A stretch of 64,000 nt of DNA from Lachnospiraceae bacterium. Lineage in GTDB: Bacteria > Bacillota > Clostridia > Lachnospirales > Lachnospiraceae. Each line of letters begins with the position of its first letter. Position 1 is the stretch's first letter. Shown in pieces: positions 17,029-24,661 of this stretch. The notes beneath the pieces were generated by a model. It was not told where the DNA came from, ran no database searches, and saw only the letters and a list, made by a program, of their open reading frames with translations. The stretch covers positions 18,537 to 82,536 of the forward strand of contig CAJTCL010000017.1 of assembly GCA_910575005.1 (NCBI GenBank), written 5' to 3'. The position numbers were made by a program, and so were the translations under genes.

Positions 17029-17057
17029 TTGCAATTTTTGTACAGACATAGTATAAT
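17029..17057 (+). promoter_or_regulatory. Promoter of the queuine-salvage operon
   Basis: TTGCAA (17029-17034), exactly 17 bases, then TATAAT (17052-17057). Transcription would start near 17,064, giving a leader of about 195 bases before the first gene. Confidence 0.7.
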
Positions 17058-17063
17058 TAAACA

Positions 17064-17245
17064 CGAAAATTTTATAAGACAGTTCGTGACCATCCTGTCT
17101 CTAAACAAAACTAGGGATTTGAGAAAACGGCCTTTTTCTGTGCTTTGCACTGGGATATGCCGTTTTTGTGCTGCCGTTTACAGCAGCAAGCAGGAGTCTT
17201 TGCCTGCAAAGGGTCGCTTTCACGACATTTGTTTTTTAACTGTCA
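17064..17245 (+). ncRNA. Multibranched structured leader of the queL-yhhQ operon
   Basis: Closing stem TCGTGA (17084-17089)/TCACGA (17220-17225) encloses three helices. They are AAAACGGC (17124-17131)/GCCGTTTT (17159-17166) with an inner GTGC/GCAC hairpin, GCTGC/GCAGC (17170-17187) and GCAGG/CCTGC (17190-17207). Queuosine-precursor genes are often controlled by preQ1 riboswitches. I could not match this leader to the short preQ1-I consensus, so class and ligand are inference. Confidence 0.55.
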
Positions 17246-17258
17246 GAAAGGATAATTT

Positions 17259-17993
17259 ATGAAAGATTTTAACCCCAACCGCTATGCGGTAATCACAGAG
17301 AAAAACCCCCGCGAGATCGTTATGTTACGCGGACATGGATGCAGTTGGAGGCGCTGCCGTTTTTGTGACTATCATCTGGATTCCTCCACAGATGAAACTG
17401 CAAATTTTACATTAAACAGAGAACAGCTTTTAAAAGTAACTGGAGTACATGGAAAACTTGAGGTAATTAACTCTGGCAGTTTTGTAGATTTGGATGAACA
17501 AACTTTAAATCTGATTGGCGAAGTTAGTCAGAAGAAACAGATTTCTCAGGTACATTTTGAATGCCATTGGCGGCACCGGGAATCAATTAAAGATTTCCGA
17601 AAACGTTTTGCTGATTTGGGAATCGAATTAAAAATCAAGACGGGGGTAGAAACATTTGATTCACTGTTTCGGGAAAGTTATCTGGATAAAGGCTTTGATG
17701 TTGACAATCCTGAGGAGATTGCAAAATACTTTGACGAAGTATGTCTTTTGATGGGAATCCCTGGTCAGACGGTAGATCATATGGAGCAGGATATTCAGAT
17801 CGGACTTGCCCATTTTGAACGAATCTGCATCAATATCATGCAGGAAAATCGAAAACCGATTAAACCAGATCCAAAGGTGATCGCTGCCTTTGCCAAAGAA
17901 TTGTACCCCAAATACATAGAAAACTGCCGTGTGGATATTTTGATGGAAAATACTGCCTTTGGCGTAGGAGGTGTGGTAGAACATGCAGAATGA
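17259..17993 (+). CDS. Radical SAM protein, probable queuine lyase QueL
   Basis: 244-aa radical SAM enzyme. The cluster motif is C28-x4-C33-x2-C36 (CSWRRCRFC), not the usual CX3CX2C. Further conserved pieces are EVINSGSFVDL, VHFECHWRHR, IKTGVETFD and the later GIPGQTVDHMEQDI. QueL of clostridia converts salvaged queuine to preQ1, and the adjacent yhhQ transporter gene makes this the most likely identity. It overlaps yhhQ by 11 bases and sits behind a structured leader. The radical SAM call is firm and the substrate is inferred. Confidence 0.75.
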   Translation: MKDFNPNRYAVITEKNPREIVMLRGHGCSWRRCRFCDYHLDSSTDETANFTLNREQLLKVTGVHGKLEVINSGSFVDLDEQTLNLIGEVSQKKQISQVHFECHWRHRESIKDFRKRFADLGIELKIKTGVETFDSLFRESYLDKGFDVDNPEEIAKYFDEVCLLMGIPGQTVDHMEQDIQIGLAHFERICINIMQENRKPIKPDPKVIAAFAKELYPKYIENCRVDILMENTAFGVGGVVEHAE

Positions 17994-18693
17994 AATACTT
18001 TTGATCTTATCTCTCTTTCTCACTTACGCTGCTGTACTGTTTTTATTTAAATTATTCAAGGAACAAGGGCTGTATCTGTGGACCATTGTGGCAACGATCG
18101 CCGCAAATATTGAAGTGCTGATCGTTATCAATGCCTTTGGCATGGAGATGACGCTTGGAAATATTCTCTTCGCCTCGACCTTCCTGGTGACAGATATCCT
18201 CAGTGAACTTTACGGCAAAAAGGAAGCCCAACATGCTGTATGGATGGGTATTGCTACCTCAATAGTATTTATTTTCATCAGTCAATCCTGGATGCTGTAT
18301 CTGCCCAATGAAAATGATTTTGCCTCCCCTGCCATCCGCACAGTATTCTCCAATACGCCGCGGCTGATGATTGTTGGGATTGTAGTGTATGTGATTGTGC
18401 AGCTCTTTGATGTATGGGCTTACCATAAATGGTGGGAATTTACCAGCCAAAAATTTGGCGACCGCAAGAAATTTTTGTGGCTGCGCAACAATGGCTCTAC
18501 CTTAATCTCTCAACTCTTAAATACCATACTATTTACTTGGGGGGCTTTTGTCGGCACACACAACACAGAAACGCTGATTTCCATCGCATTTGCCAGTTAC
18601 CTTATTTTTATAGTCACTAGTCTGGCAGATACGCCTTTCGTATATCTGGCACGGTATCTCAAAGAGAAAAACGATACATATGCCAAAAAATAA
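17983..18693 (+). CDS. yhhQ: Queuosine precursor transporter YhhQ
   Basis: 236-aa membrane protein with six to seven hydrophobic segments. The family signature TDILSELYGKKEA follows the third helix. Other typical pieces are WLRNNGSTLISQLLNTILFT and LADTPFVYLARYLK near the end. YhhQ-type carriers import queuine or preQ0/preQ1. With the radical SAM enzyme encoded just upstream it forms a salvage route that feeds tRNA queuosine modification. No tgt or queA is present in the window. Confidence 0.92.
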   Translation: MQNEILLILSLFLTYAAVLFLFKLFKEQGLYLWTIVATIAANIEVLIVINAFGMEMTLGNILFASTFLVTDILSELYGKKEAQHAVWMGIATSIVFIFISQSWMLYLPNENDFASPAIRTVFSNTPRLMIVGIVVYVIVQLFDVWAYHKWWEFTSQKFGDRKKFLWLRNNGSTLISQLLNTILFTWGAFVGTHNTETLISIAFASYLIFIVTSLADTPFVYLARYLKEKNDTYAKK

Positions 18694-18706
18694 AACTCAA
18701 CAATTC

Positions 18707-18739
18707 GGGCTTGTCTGAAAACTGCTTTCAGACAAGCCC
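18707..18739. terminator. Terminator between convergent yhhQ and nadA
   Basis: A perfect 14-bp stem GGGCTTGTCTGAAA/TTTCAGACAAGCCC with a 5-base loop between two convergent genes. There is no strong T-run immediately after it, so the hairpin is certain and termination likely. Confidence 0.7.
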
Positions 18740-18755
18740 TATCAATTCATAAATC

Positions 18756-19658
18756 TTATCCTAATTCCAGCATCCGCTCTAATGGTTTCTTAGCCCGAAT
18801 GCGCATATCTTCTTCCATTTCAATGGTATTTGTCATTTGTTCCAATGCCTCAGCCACTTTCTCTAAGGTGATTCGCTTCATATTAGGGCAGAATTGCTGA
18901 TGTCCTGCCGCATAAAAATGTTTGTCTGGATTCTTGACCTTCAATTCATATAAAACACCCAGTTCTGTACAAATAATAAATTCGTTTGTCTTGCTGGCTG
19001 TGGCATAATCAATAATTCCTGATGTGCTTCCTATATAATCGGCAAATGCAAGCACACCCATTGTGCACTCTGGATGTACCAGGATCTCTGCACCAGGGTG
19101 ATCTTCCTTAGCCTTTTTGACATGCTCTGCTGAAATACTTGTATGTACATGACAGTAACCATCGTTAAAAATAAAATGTTTGTCTGGGACTTGAGAGGCC
19201 ACATAGCGTCCCAGATTCTCATCTGGGATAAAATAAATATGCTGGTTTGGCAATGCTTTTACAATCTTTAAGGCATTGGAGGAGGTGACACAGACATCTG
19301 AATGCGTCTTTAACTCTGCGGTAGAATTGATATAACAGACCACGGCAAGATCTGTATATTGATTGCGCATTTCTTCAATCTTATTGAAATCGGCCATATG
19401 CGCCATCGGACAATCTGCCTGCATATCTGGCATCAATACTGTTTTCGCGGGATTGAGAATTTTAGCGCTTTCTCCCATAAATGATACTCCGCAAAATAAA
19501 ATGGTATCTGCCTCTGCCTTCGCCGCAATTTTGCTCAGATAAAAGGAATCTCCCACATAGTCGGCAATCGCCTGTACCTCATCATTGACATAATAATGTG
19601 CTAAAATCACTGCATTCCGTTCTTTTTTCAATTCTTTGATTTTATCTATTGTTGACAT
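18756..19658 (-). CDS. nadA: Quinolinate synthase NadA
   Basis: Iron-sulfur enzyme that condenses iminoaspartate with dihydroxyacetone phosphate to quinolinate in NAD synthesis. Three-domain signatures are visible: ILAHYYVNDEVQAIADYVGDS, LFCGVSFMGESAKIL, PDMQADCPMA, VCYINSTAELK, VHPECTMGV and the C-terminal GHQQFCPNMKRI. Three conserved Cys ligate the 4Fe-4S cluster. The 300-aa length is normal. nadB and nadC are not next to it, so the pathway is completed elsewhere. Confidence 0.95.
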   Translation of the reverse strand: MSTIDKIKELKKERNAVILAHYYVNDEVQAIADYVGDSFYLSKIAAKAEADTILFCGVSFMGESAKILNPAKTVLMPDMQADCPMAHMADFNKIEEMRNQYTDLAVVCYINSTAELKTHSDVCVTSSNALKIVKALPNQHIYFIPDENLGRYVASQVPDKHFIFNDGYCHVHTSISAEHVKKAKEDHPGAEILVHPECTMGVLAFADYIGSTSGIIDYATASKTNEFIICTELGVLYELKVKNPDKHFYAAGHQQFCPNMKRITLEKVAEALEQMTNTIEMEEDMRIRAKKPLERMLELG

Positions 19659-19747
19659 ATTTGTTCCCGCTTTCTTTTTTAGATGGAAAATCCAACAACA
19701 TTTTCCTATTTATTTACTATCACATAAAACCACTCTTATGACAGTCA

Positions 19748-20875
19748 CTAAACCCATTCACAAAACTTCTCTTTCAATGAACATCTCAGCTTTATCCCCA
19801 GTTTGTCCATTGTCAGATCCAAGGCTTCCATTGTCTTTGTCATATCACTGACATTGGCGTTGCTTCCCATATGGCCAATGCGGATTACCTGGCCCGATAA
19901 GCTGTCAAACGACCCTGCCAGCAAAATATTATGCTCCTCACGCATTACTCGTAAAATATCCTTGGCAGTTGTTCCCTGCGGCACATCAAACACGGTCACT
20001 GTATTGGAAAATCCGGTTTCCAGGTGCAGCTTTAATCCTGCTTCTGACAGCGCCTTGCGACATGCCTCACCAATACGGGCATGTCGTGCAAGTATTCCCA
20101 TATCCCCTGCAATATTATCCAGTGCAGCACGCAATCCGTATATATCACTAATGGGCATGGTATATGGAAACCATTTCGACTCATAATACCCCTCAAACGC
20201 CTTTAAATTGGCATAAAAAGAGGCAATCGGTGTTTTCCTAGCTGTCATTGCTTCTTTGGCTCTGTCGCTGATTGTCACAAATGCCAACCCTGGAGGCGCA
20301 GACACGACTTTCTGGGAACCACCGCAGAGAATGTCAATCCGATAATCATCCACGCGCACATTCTCGCCAAACATAGCAGAAACAGAATCCACCACTGTCA
20401 TAATCCCATATCTGTTCAACAGTGGACAGATTGTCCCAATATCATTTAAAATACCACTTGGCGTATCACAGTGAATCAAGGTGGCATATTTGTAATTATG
20501 ATCTTTTTCCAAAAAGCCTTCCAAGGCTAAAGGAGCAATGGGATTCTTGTCATCCACAGTATAAAGTCTCGGCACCCCGCCATATATTGATACCAAGTCT
20601 GCAAATCCTTTTCCAAAAACGCCATTGTCAAGTACCAGCACCCGATCACCAGGTTCTGTCAGAGATGCACATGCCGCTTCCAGACCTAATATTCCCTCTC
20701 CGCCTAAAATCAAAGTTTCATTGTATGTATGTACAAGAGAGCTGATCAATTGACATGTCTCTCTGTAAAACTCTACAAACGCCTCATCCAGATCTGGATT
20801 GGTACATTCCTGCGCCCGTGCCAGGCGAACATTCTTTTTTACCTGGGTAGGTCCAGGAGTCATTATTTTATACAT
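19748..20875 (-). CDS. PLP-dependent class V aminotransferase (alanine-glyoxylate/serine-pyruvate type)
   Basis: 375-aa aminotransferase of the AGXT/SPT branch. The start MYKIMTPGPTQV, the substrate loop LILGGEGILGLEAACASL, VVDSVSAMFGE with the PLP-binding Asp, and the Schiff-base Lys in GGSQKVVSAPPGLAFVT are clear. Likely activity is alanine:glyoxylate or serine:pyruvate transamination; a phosphonate substrate is less likely because no phosphonate genes are nearby. It lies near serA-serC but is transcribed separately. Confidence 0.85.
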   Translation of the reverse strand: MYKIMTPGPTQVKKNVRLARAQECTNPDLDEAFVEFYRETCQLISSLVHTYNETLILGGEGILGLEAACASLTEPGDRVLVLDNGVFGKGFADLVSIYGGVPRLYTVDDKNPIAPLALEGFLEKDHNYKYATLIHCDTPSGILNDIGTICPLLNRYGIMTVVDSVSAMFGENVRVDDYRIDILCGGSQKVVSAPPGLAFVTISDRAKEAMTARKTPIASFYANLKAFEGYYESKWFPYTMPISDIYGLRAALDNIAGDMGILARHARIGEACRKALSEAGLKLHLETGFSNTVTVFDVPQGTTAKDILRVMREEHNILLAGSFDSLSGQVIRIGHMGSNANVSDMTKTMEALDLTMDKLGIKLRCSLKEKFCEWV

Positions 20876-20903
20876 TCTATATCTCCTTTTCAGAAATAAT
20901 CTT

Positions 20904-20940
20904 TAGAGCGTGTTTGGAAATTCCTTCCAGACACGCTCTA
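20904..20940 (-). terminator. Hairpin at the end of the LacI-type regulator gene
   Basis: TAGAGCGTGT..GGAA pairs with TTCC..ACACGCTCTA. The stop codon of the regulator (TAG) is the first arm of the hairpin. The following T-content is weak, so it could also be an mRNA-stabilising end. Confidence 0.6.
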
Positions 20941-21981
20941 AAATGGATAAACCGGTTTCACACTTCCTCTTATCTTCAAGGTAGAAGGCACAACTATTTT
21001 TAACGGAAGCATATGTTCGGAGCGGGTAGCTCTCTCTAAAAGCCATACCGCATTTTCTGCCATCTCCTCAATATGAATACCTATCCCAGACATCTGCGGC
21101 TGTGTCATAGTTGCCAAAACGGTGTCATTATAACTTAAAACACTAAAATCCTCTGGCACTTGATAACCCATGATCTGAATTGCCCGCAATACACCCATAG
21201 CGGCTGTCTCGTTAAATGCAAAAAATGCAGTCGGCCTGTGCTCTGCATCCTTTATGTTTTTCACATACTCCATCACCCGTTCGGCCGCATCCTCTCCTTG
21301 TTTCTCTGTCTCCAATAAGAAACCTTGCAGTTCTATTTCTTCACATTGCTCCAAATAATCCATAAAAAATTTTCTTCGCAGCTCCAATGCTTGTCTACTG
21401 GTAGAATCTGTGGAAAATTCTGGTCCCACAAATACAATTTTTCGATGTCCCTCATCCATTAGATACTCCATTCCCTGACGAATGCCCACTTCATAATCTG
21501 GTATTACAGAACAAAATCGTTCAGGATAAGGAGAAGAATCCACAAACACAATTCTAGAAGAACATTTTCTCATTGCGGCAATCTGATCCTCCCGAAATTG
21601 CCCGATTGCCAAAATTCCATCCAGCTCTCTAGACACTGCACTCCGATAACACCTTTCCTCTGGATCAAATTGCATGACAAATGTTTCCATTCCATTGGAA
21701 AAACAACATTTTTCCACATCACTTTTTAAATAGAGATAATAAGGATCCTTTCCCGAATCCTGAGTGGCGTCCATTTCCACTATCCCAACCTTCAAATACC
21801 CCTCTGGACTAATTTTCTTGTTTGCAAGATGTTTATTTGAATACTCTGCTCTTCCTGCTGCTTCCAGGATCATCTTACGGGTACTCTCTGTCACTTTCAA
21901 GGTCTCATCTTCATTCAGTACCCTGGAAATAGTAGCAATCGAATATCCTGTAATCTCTGATAATTCTCTTAATGTTGCCAT
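20938..21981 (-). CDS. LacI/GalR-family transcriptional regulator
   Basis: 347 aa. The N-terminal HTH is MATLRELSEITGYSIATISRVLN, with the hinge region before YLKVGIVEM. A type 1 periplasmic-binding core follows (GILAIGQF, HRKIVFVGPEFSTDSTSRQ, PTAFFAFNETAAMGVLRAI, VLSYNDTVLATMTQPQMSGIGIHIEEM). The overall pattern is like EbgR/galactoside regulators. No sugar operon lies beside it, so target and inducer are unknown. CGGAG before the ATG supports the start. Confidence 0.92.
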   Translation of the reverse strand: MATLRELSEITGYSIATISRVLNEDETLKVTESTRKMILEAAGRAEYSNKHLANKKISPEGYLKVGIVEMDATQDSGKDPYYLYLKSDVEKCCFSNGMETFVMQFDPEERCYRSAVSRELDGILAIGQFREDQIAAMRKCSSRIVFVDSSPYPERFCSVIPDYEVGIRQGMEYLMDEGHRKIVFVGPEFSTDSTSRQALELRRKFFMDYLEQCEEIELQGFLLETEKQGEDAAERVMEYVKNIKDAEHRPTAFFAFNETAAMGVLRAIQIMGYQVPEDFSVLSYNDTVLATMTQPQMSGIGIHIEEMAENAVWLLERATRSEHMLPLKIVVPSTLKIRGSVKPVYPF

Positions 21982-22082
21982 ATTAGTTACACTCCGTTGT
22001 TAATCGGTGCAGCCAACACTGTACCAGTAACACTAATCCATTTATGTCAAATTCACTGACATAAAATATACCTAGAACTATG

Positions 22083-22243
22083 GTAACTATTCAGCCCCCA
22101 AGCCAAAGAGCTGTCAAACGCCTTAAAAGATACTTTCATCTATGTCCTGGGGATGATCATCCTCATAAAAATGGAAATTCAGGCTCTTACAAATTAATTT
22201 GAAGATCCTGATTTCCCATTTTTATGGGGTTGTGAATAGTTAC
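22083..22243. mobile_element. MITE-like 161-bp element between lacI-type gene and serA
   Basis: Perfect 11-bp terminal inverted repeats GTAACTATTCA (22083-22093) and TGAATAGTTAC (22233-22243), followed inward by CCCC/GGGG. Internally a long imperfect palindrome (22161-22229) has arms CCTCATAAAAATGG/CCATTTTTATGGGG. No coding capacity is seen. It ends 3 bases beyond the serA stop and could also end the serA transcript. No clear target duplication was found. Confidence 0.5.
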
Positions 22244-22246
22244 AAA

Positions 22247-23410
22247 CTATTTAATTATTCTAACCTTAAGTACACCTTCAATTCCCTTAAGCTGTTCTAC
22301 TGCTGCCTCTGTCACAGGGGAATCAATATCCAGCAAGGAATAAGCATAATCGCCACGGCTTTTATTGGTCATATCAGAAATATTAATATTATTATTTCCC
22401 ATGACTGCTGTGTATTTGCCAATCAAGCCTTTGACATTCTTATGGAGAATCGCCACACGACCTTCAGCAGCGCAGACACCCATATCACAATTCGGGAAGT
22501 TTACTGAATTGCGGATATTGCCCTGCTCCAAATAATCCATCAATTCTTCAACTGCCATCACTGCACAGTTATCCTCAGATTCTTCTGTGGAAGCCCCCAA
22601 ATGCGGAATTACAATACAGCCTTCTTTACCTGCTGTAGTGCTGTTTGGGAAATCGGAGACATATTTCTTTACCTTACCTGCTTTTATTGCATCAAGAATT
22701 GCTTCCTCATCTACCAATAAATCTCTGGCAAAATTAAGGATCACTACACCCTCCTTCATCATTGCAAAGGCATCCTGATTTAACATTTTCTTTGTGCCAT
22801 CTAAAAGCGGCACATGAACGGTAATATAATCACATTCACGATAGATGTCTTCCAAATTACTGATGTGTTTGACACTTCGAGACAGATTCCATGCAGCATT
22901 GACAGAAATATATGGATCGTAACCATACACTTCCATACCAAGATGCGTGGCAGCATTTGCCACCTTCACACCAATGGCACCAAGACCAATCACACCTAAC
23001 TTTTTCCCACAAATCTCACAGCCTGCAAATGCTTTCTTTGCCTTCTCTGCATCTTTGCCAACTGTCTCACTGTCTTTATTCTCCAATACCCAATTAATTC
23101 CTCCGCTAATATCACGGGAAGCAAGCAGCATTCCAGCAAATACCAGCTCTTTTACTCCATTGGCATTCGCTCCTGGAGTATTGAACACCACAATTCCCTG
23201 CTCTGCACATTTGTCAAGCGGGATATTATTGACACCTGCACCCGCTCTGGCAACAGCATCCAATCCTTCTGGCAGTTCCATCTCATGCATAGCTGCGCTT
23301 CTCACTAAAACTGCCTGTGCTTCTTTGATTTCTTCTGTTTTTGTATAGTTTTCACCAAATAGGTCTAAGCCTACATTGGCAATTGGATTTAAGCAATGAT
23401 ACTGAAACAT
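22247..23410 (-). CDS. serA: D-3-phosphoglycerate dehydrogenase SerA
   Basis: First enzyme of serine synthesis, oxidising 3-phosphoglycerate to phosphohydroxypyruvate with NAD. The start is MFQYHCLNP at 23410, one base after the serC stop, with GAGGAG inside the serC end. The catalytic and NAD domain shows ARAGAGVNNIP, KLGVIGLGAIGVKVANAA, a Rossmann Asp in YDPY and IPHLGASTEESEDNCA with the catalytic His. A C-terminal ACT domain (about 315-387, ending LDIDSPVTEAAVEQLKGIEG) suggests feedback control. 387 aa. Confidence 0.95.
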   Translation of the reverse strand: MFQYHCLNPIANVGLDLFGENYTKTEEIKEAQAVLVRSAAMHEMELPEGLDAVARAGAGVNNIPLDKCAEQGIVVFNTPGANANGVKELVFAGMLLASRDISGGINWVLENKDSETVGKDAEKAKKAFAGCEICGKKLGVIGLGAIGVKVANAATHLGMEVYGYDPYISVNAAWNLSRSVKHISNLEDIYRECDYITVHVPLLDGTKKMLNQDAFAMMKEGVVILNFARDLLVDEEAILDAIKAGKVKKYVSDFPNSTTAGKEGCIVIPHLGASTEESEDNCAVMAVEELMDYLEQGNIRNSVNFPNCDMGVCAAEGRVAILHKNVKGLIGKYTAVMGNNNINISDMTNKSRGDYAYSLLDIDSPVTEAAVEQLKGIEGVLKVRIIK

Positions 23411-23411
23411 C

Positions 23412-24491
23412 TTAATTCTCCTCTTCAAACTTTTTCATAAATGCAACTAATTTTTCCACGCCTTCTTTGGGCATTGCATTATAAATGCTGGCGCGCATAC
23501 CACCGACACTTCGATGTCCTTTCAGATTTACAAAGCCAGCTGCCTCTGCCTCTTTGACAAATTTTGCGTCCAGTTCCTTATCTCCTGTCACAAAAGGTAC
23601 ATTCATCAGAGAACGATCTTCCTTTTTCACCGTTCCTTGGAAGAGCTTGCTCTGATCAAGGAAATCATATAAGATTTTCGCTTTCTCCTCATTGCGCTGT
23701 TTCATTACCTCTAAGCCGCCCATCTTCTTAATCCATTGAAATACCTTGCCACAGACATAGATACCATAAGCAGGCGGTGTATTATAGAGGGACTCTGCAT
23801 CTGCATGAGTCTTGTATTTTAACATGGTTGGTGTCCCCGGCAAAGTGTCCTCTGTAATCAAATCCTCACGAATAATGACAATTACCACGCCTGCCGGCCC
23901 GATATTCTTCTGTACACCTCCATAGATGATACCATATTTCGTCACATCTACTGGCTCAGATAAAAAGCAGGAAGAAACATCAGCTACCAATGTATGTCCT
24001 TTGGTATTGGGCAGTTCTTTGTATTTTGTTCCATAAATCGTATTATTCTCACAGATATAGACATAATCTGCATCCTCTGGGATATCCAAATCAGAACAAT
24101 CTGGAATATAGGAGAATGTCTCATCTTCAGAAGAAGCTACCTTTACAGCCTCCCCAAAAAGCTGTGCTTCCTGATATGCCTTCTTTGCCCATTGTCCTGT
24201 AACAATATAGGCTGCCTTCTTATTTTTCATCAAATTCATAGGAATCATCGCAAACTGCTGAGAGGCTCCACCCTGTAAAAATAATACCTTGTAATTATCT
24301 GGGATATTCATAAGCTCTCTCAAATCAGATTCCGCCGTCTTGATGATATTGTCATAAACCTTAGAGCGGTGGCTCATCTCCATCACGGACATACCGCTGC
24401 CCTTATAATCCAACATTTCCTCTGCTGTTTCACGCAAAACCTCTTCCGGTAAAACGGCCGGCCCTGCGGAAAAATTATAAACTCTACTCAT
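23412..24491 (-). CDS. serC: Phosphoserine aminotransferase SerC
   Basis: PLP-dependent transaminase that makes 3-phosphoserine from phosphohydroxypyruvate. MSRVYNFSAGPAVLPEEVL is the family start. QGGASQQFAMIPMNL and ICENNTIYGTKYKELP follow. The PLP Lys is in YGGVQKNIGPAGVVIVI, and the C-terminal GHRSVGGMRASIYNAM is typical. The 359-aa length is normal. It is the first gene of the serC-serA operon and is preceded by copy B of the pseudoknot leader. A phosphoserine phosphatase is not present here. Confidence 0.95.
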   Translation of the reverse strand: MSRVYNFSAGPAVLPEEVLRETAEEMLDYKGSGMSVMEMSHRSKVYDNIIKTAESDLRELMNIPDNYKVLFLQGGASQQFAMIPMNLMKNKKAAYIVTGQWAKKAYQEAQLFGEAVKVASSEDETFSYIPDCSDLDIPEDADYVYICENNTIYGTKYKELPNTKGHTLVADVSSCFLSEPVDVTKYGIIYGGVQKNIGPAGVVIVIIREDLITEDTLPGTPTMLKYKTHADAESLYNTPPAYGIYVCGKVFQWIKKMGGLEVMKQRNEEKAKILYDFLDQSKLFQGTVKKEDRSLMNVPFVTGDKELDAKFVKEAEAAGFVNLKGHRSVGGMRASIYNAMPKEGVEKLVAFMKKFEEEN

Positions 24492-24604
24492 TATTTTTAA
24501 CCAAGTCTCAAACGAAAATGCCTACATTTTCATTTGAGGCGCAAACACAAAGGGCGAAAGTTGTGTGTTTGCATTTTATCCTTTCTTCTATTTTTCTTTC
24601 ACCC
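24492..24604 (-). ncRNA. Conserved pseudoknot leader RNA, copy B (before serC)
   Basis: On the minus strand, GGGTGAAAG (24604-24596) is followed by a 23-base A-rich linker with AGAAAGGATAA. Then come a 9-bp stem GCAAACACA/TGTGTTTGC and a 14-base loop with CTTTCGCCC, which pairs with the 5' strand in 9 bp (one G-U). Two bases later a 14-bp hairpin (arms CTCAAATGAAAATG and CATTTTCGTTTGAG) closes near serC. Copy A at 9988-10095 has the same layout, with sequence differences that preserve pairing. Riboswitch function is inferred. Confidence 0.72.
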
Positions 24605-24632
24605 TTTCTTCCTCTATACAACTATCTGTGTT

Positions 24633-24661
24633 ATTTTACTCTTTTATATCATTCTCGTCAA
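24633..24661 (-). promoter_or_regulatory. serC-serA promoter inside the end of ilvB
   Basis: TTGACG (24661-24656), a 17-base spacer and TAAAAT (24638-24633) on the minus strand. It would start a leader just upstream of the pseudoknot RNA, so the serine genes need not depend on ilvB transcription. Confidence 0.6.
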
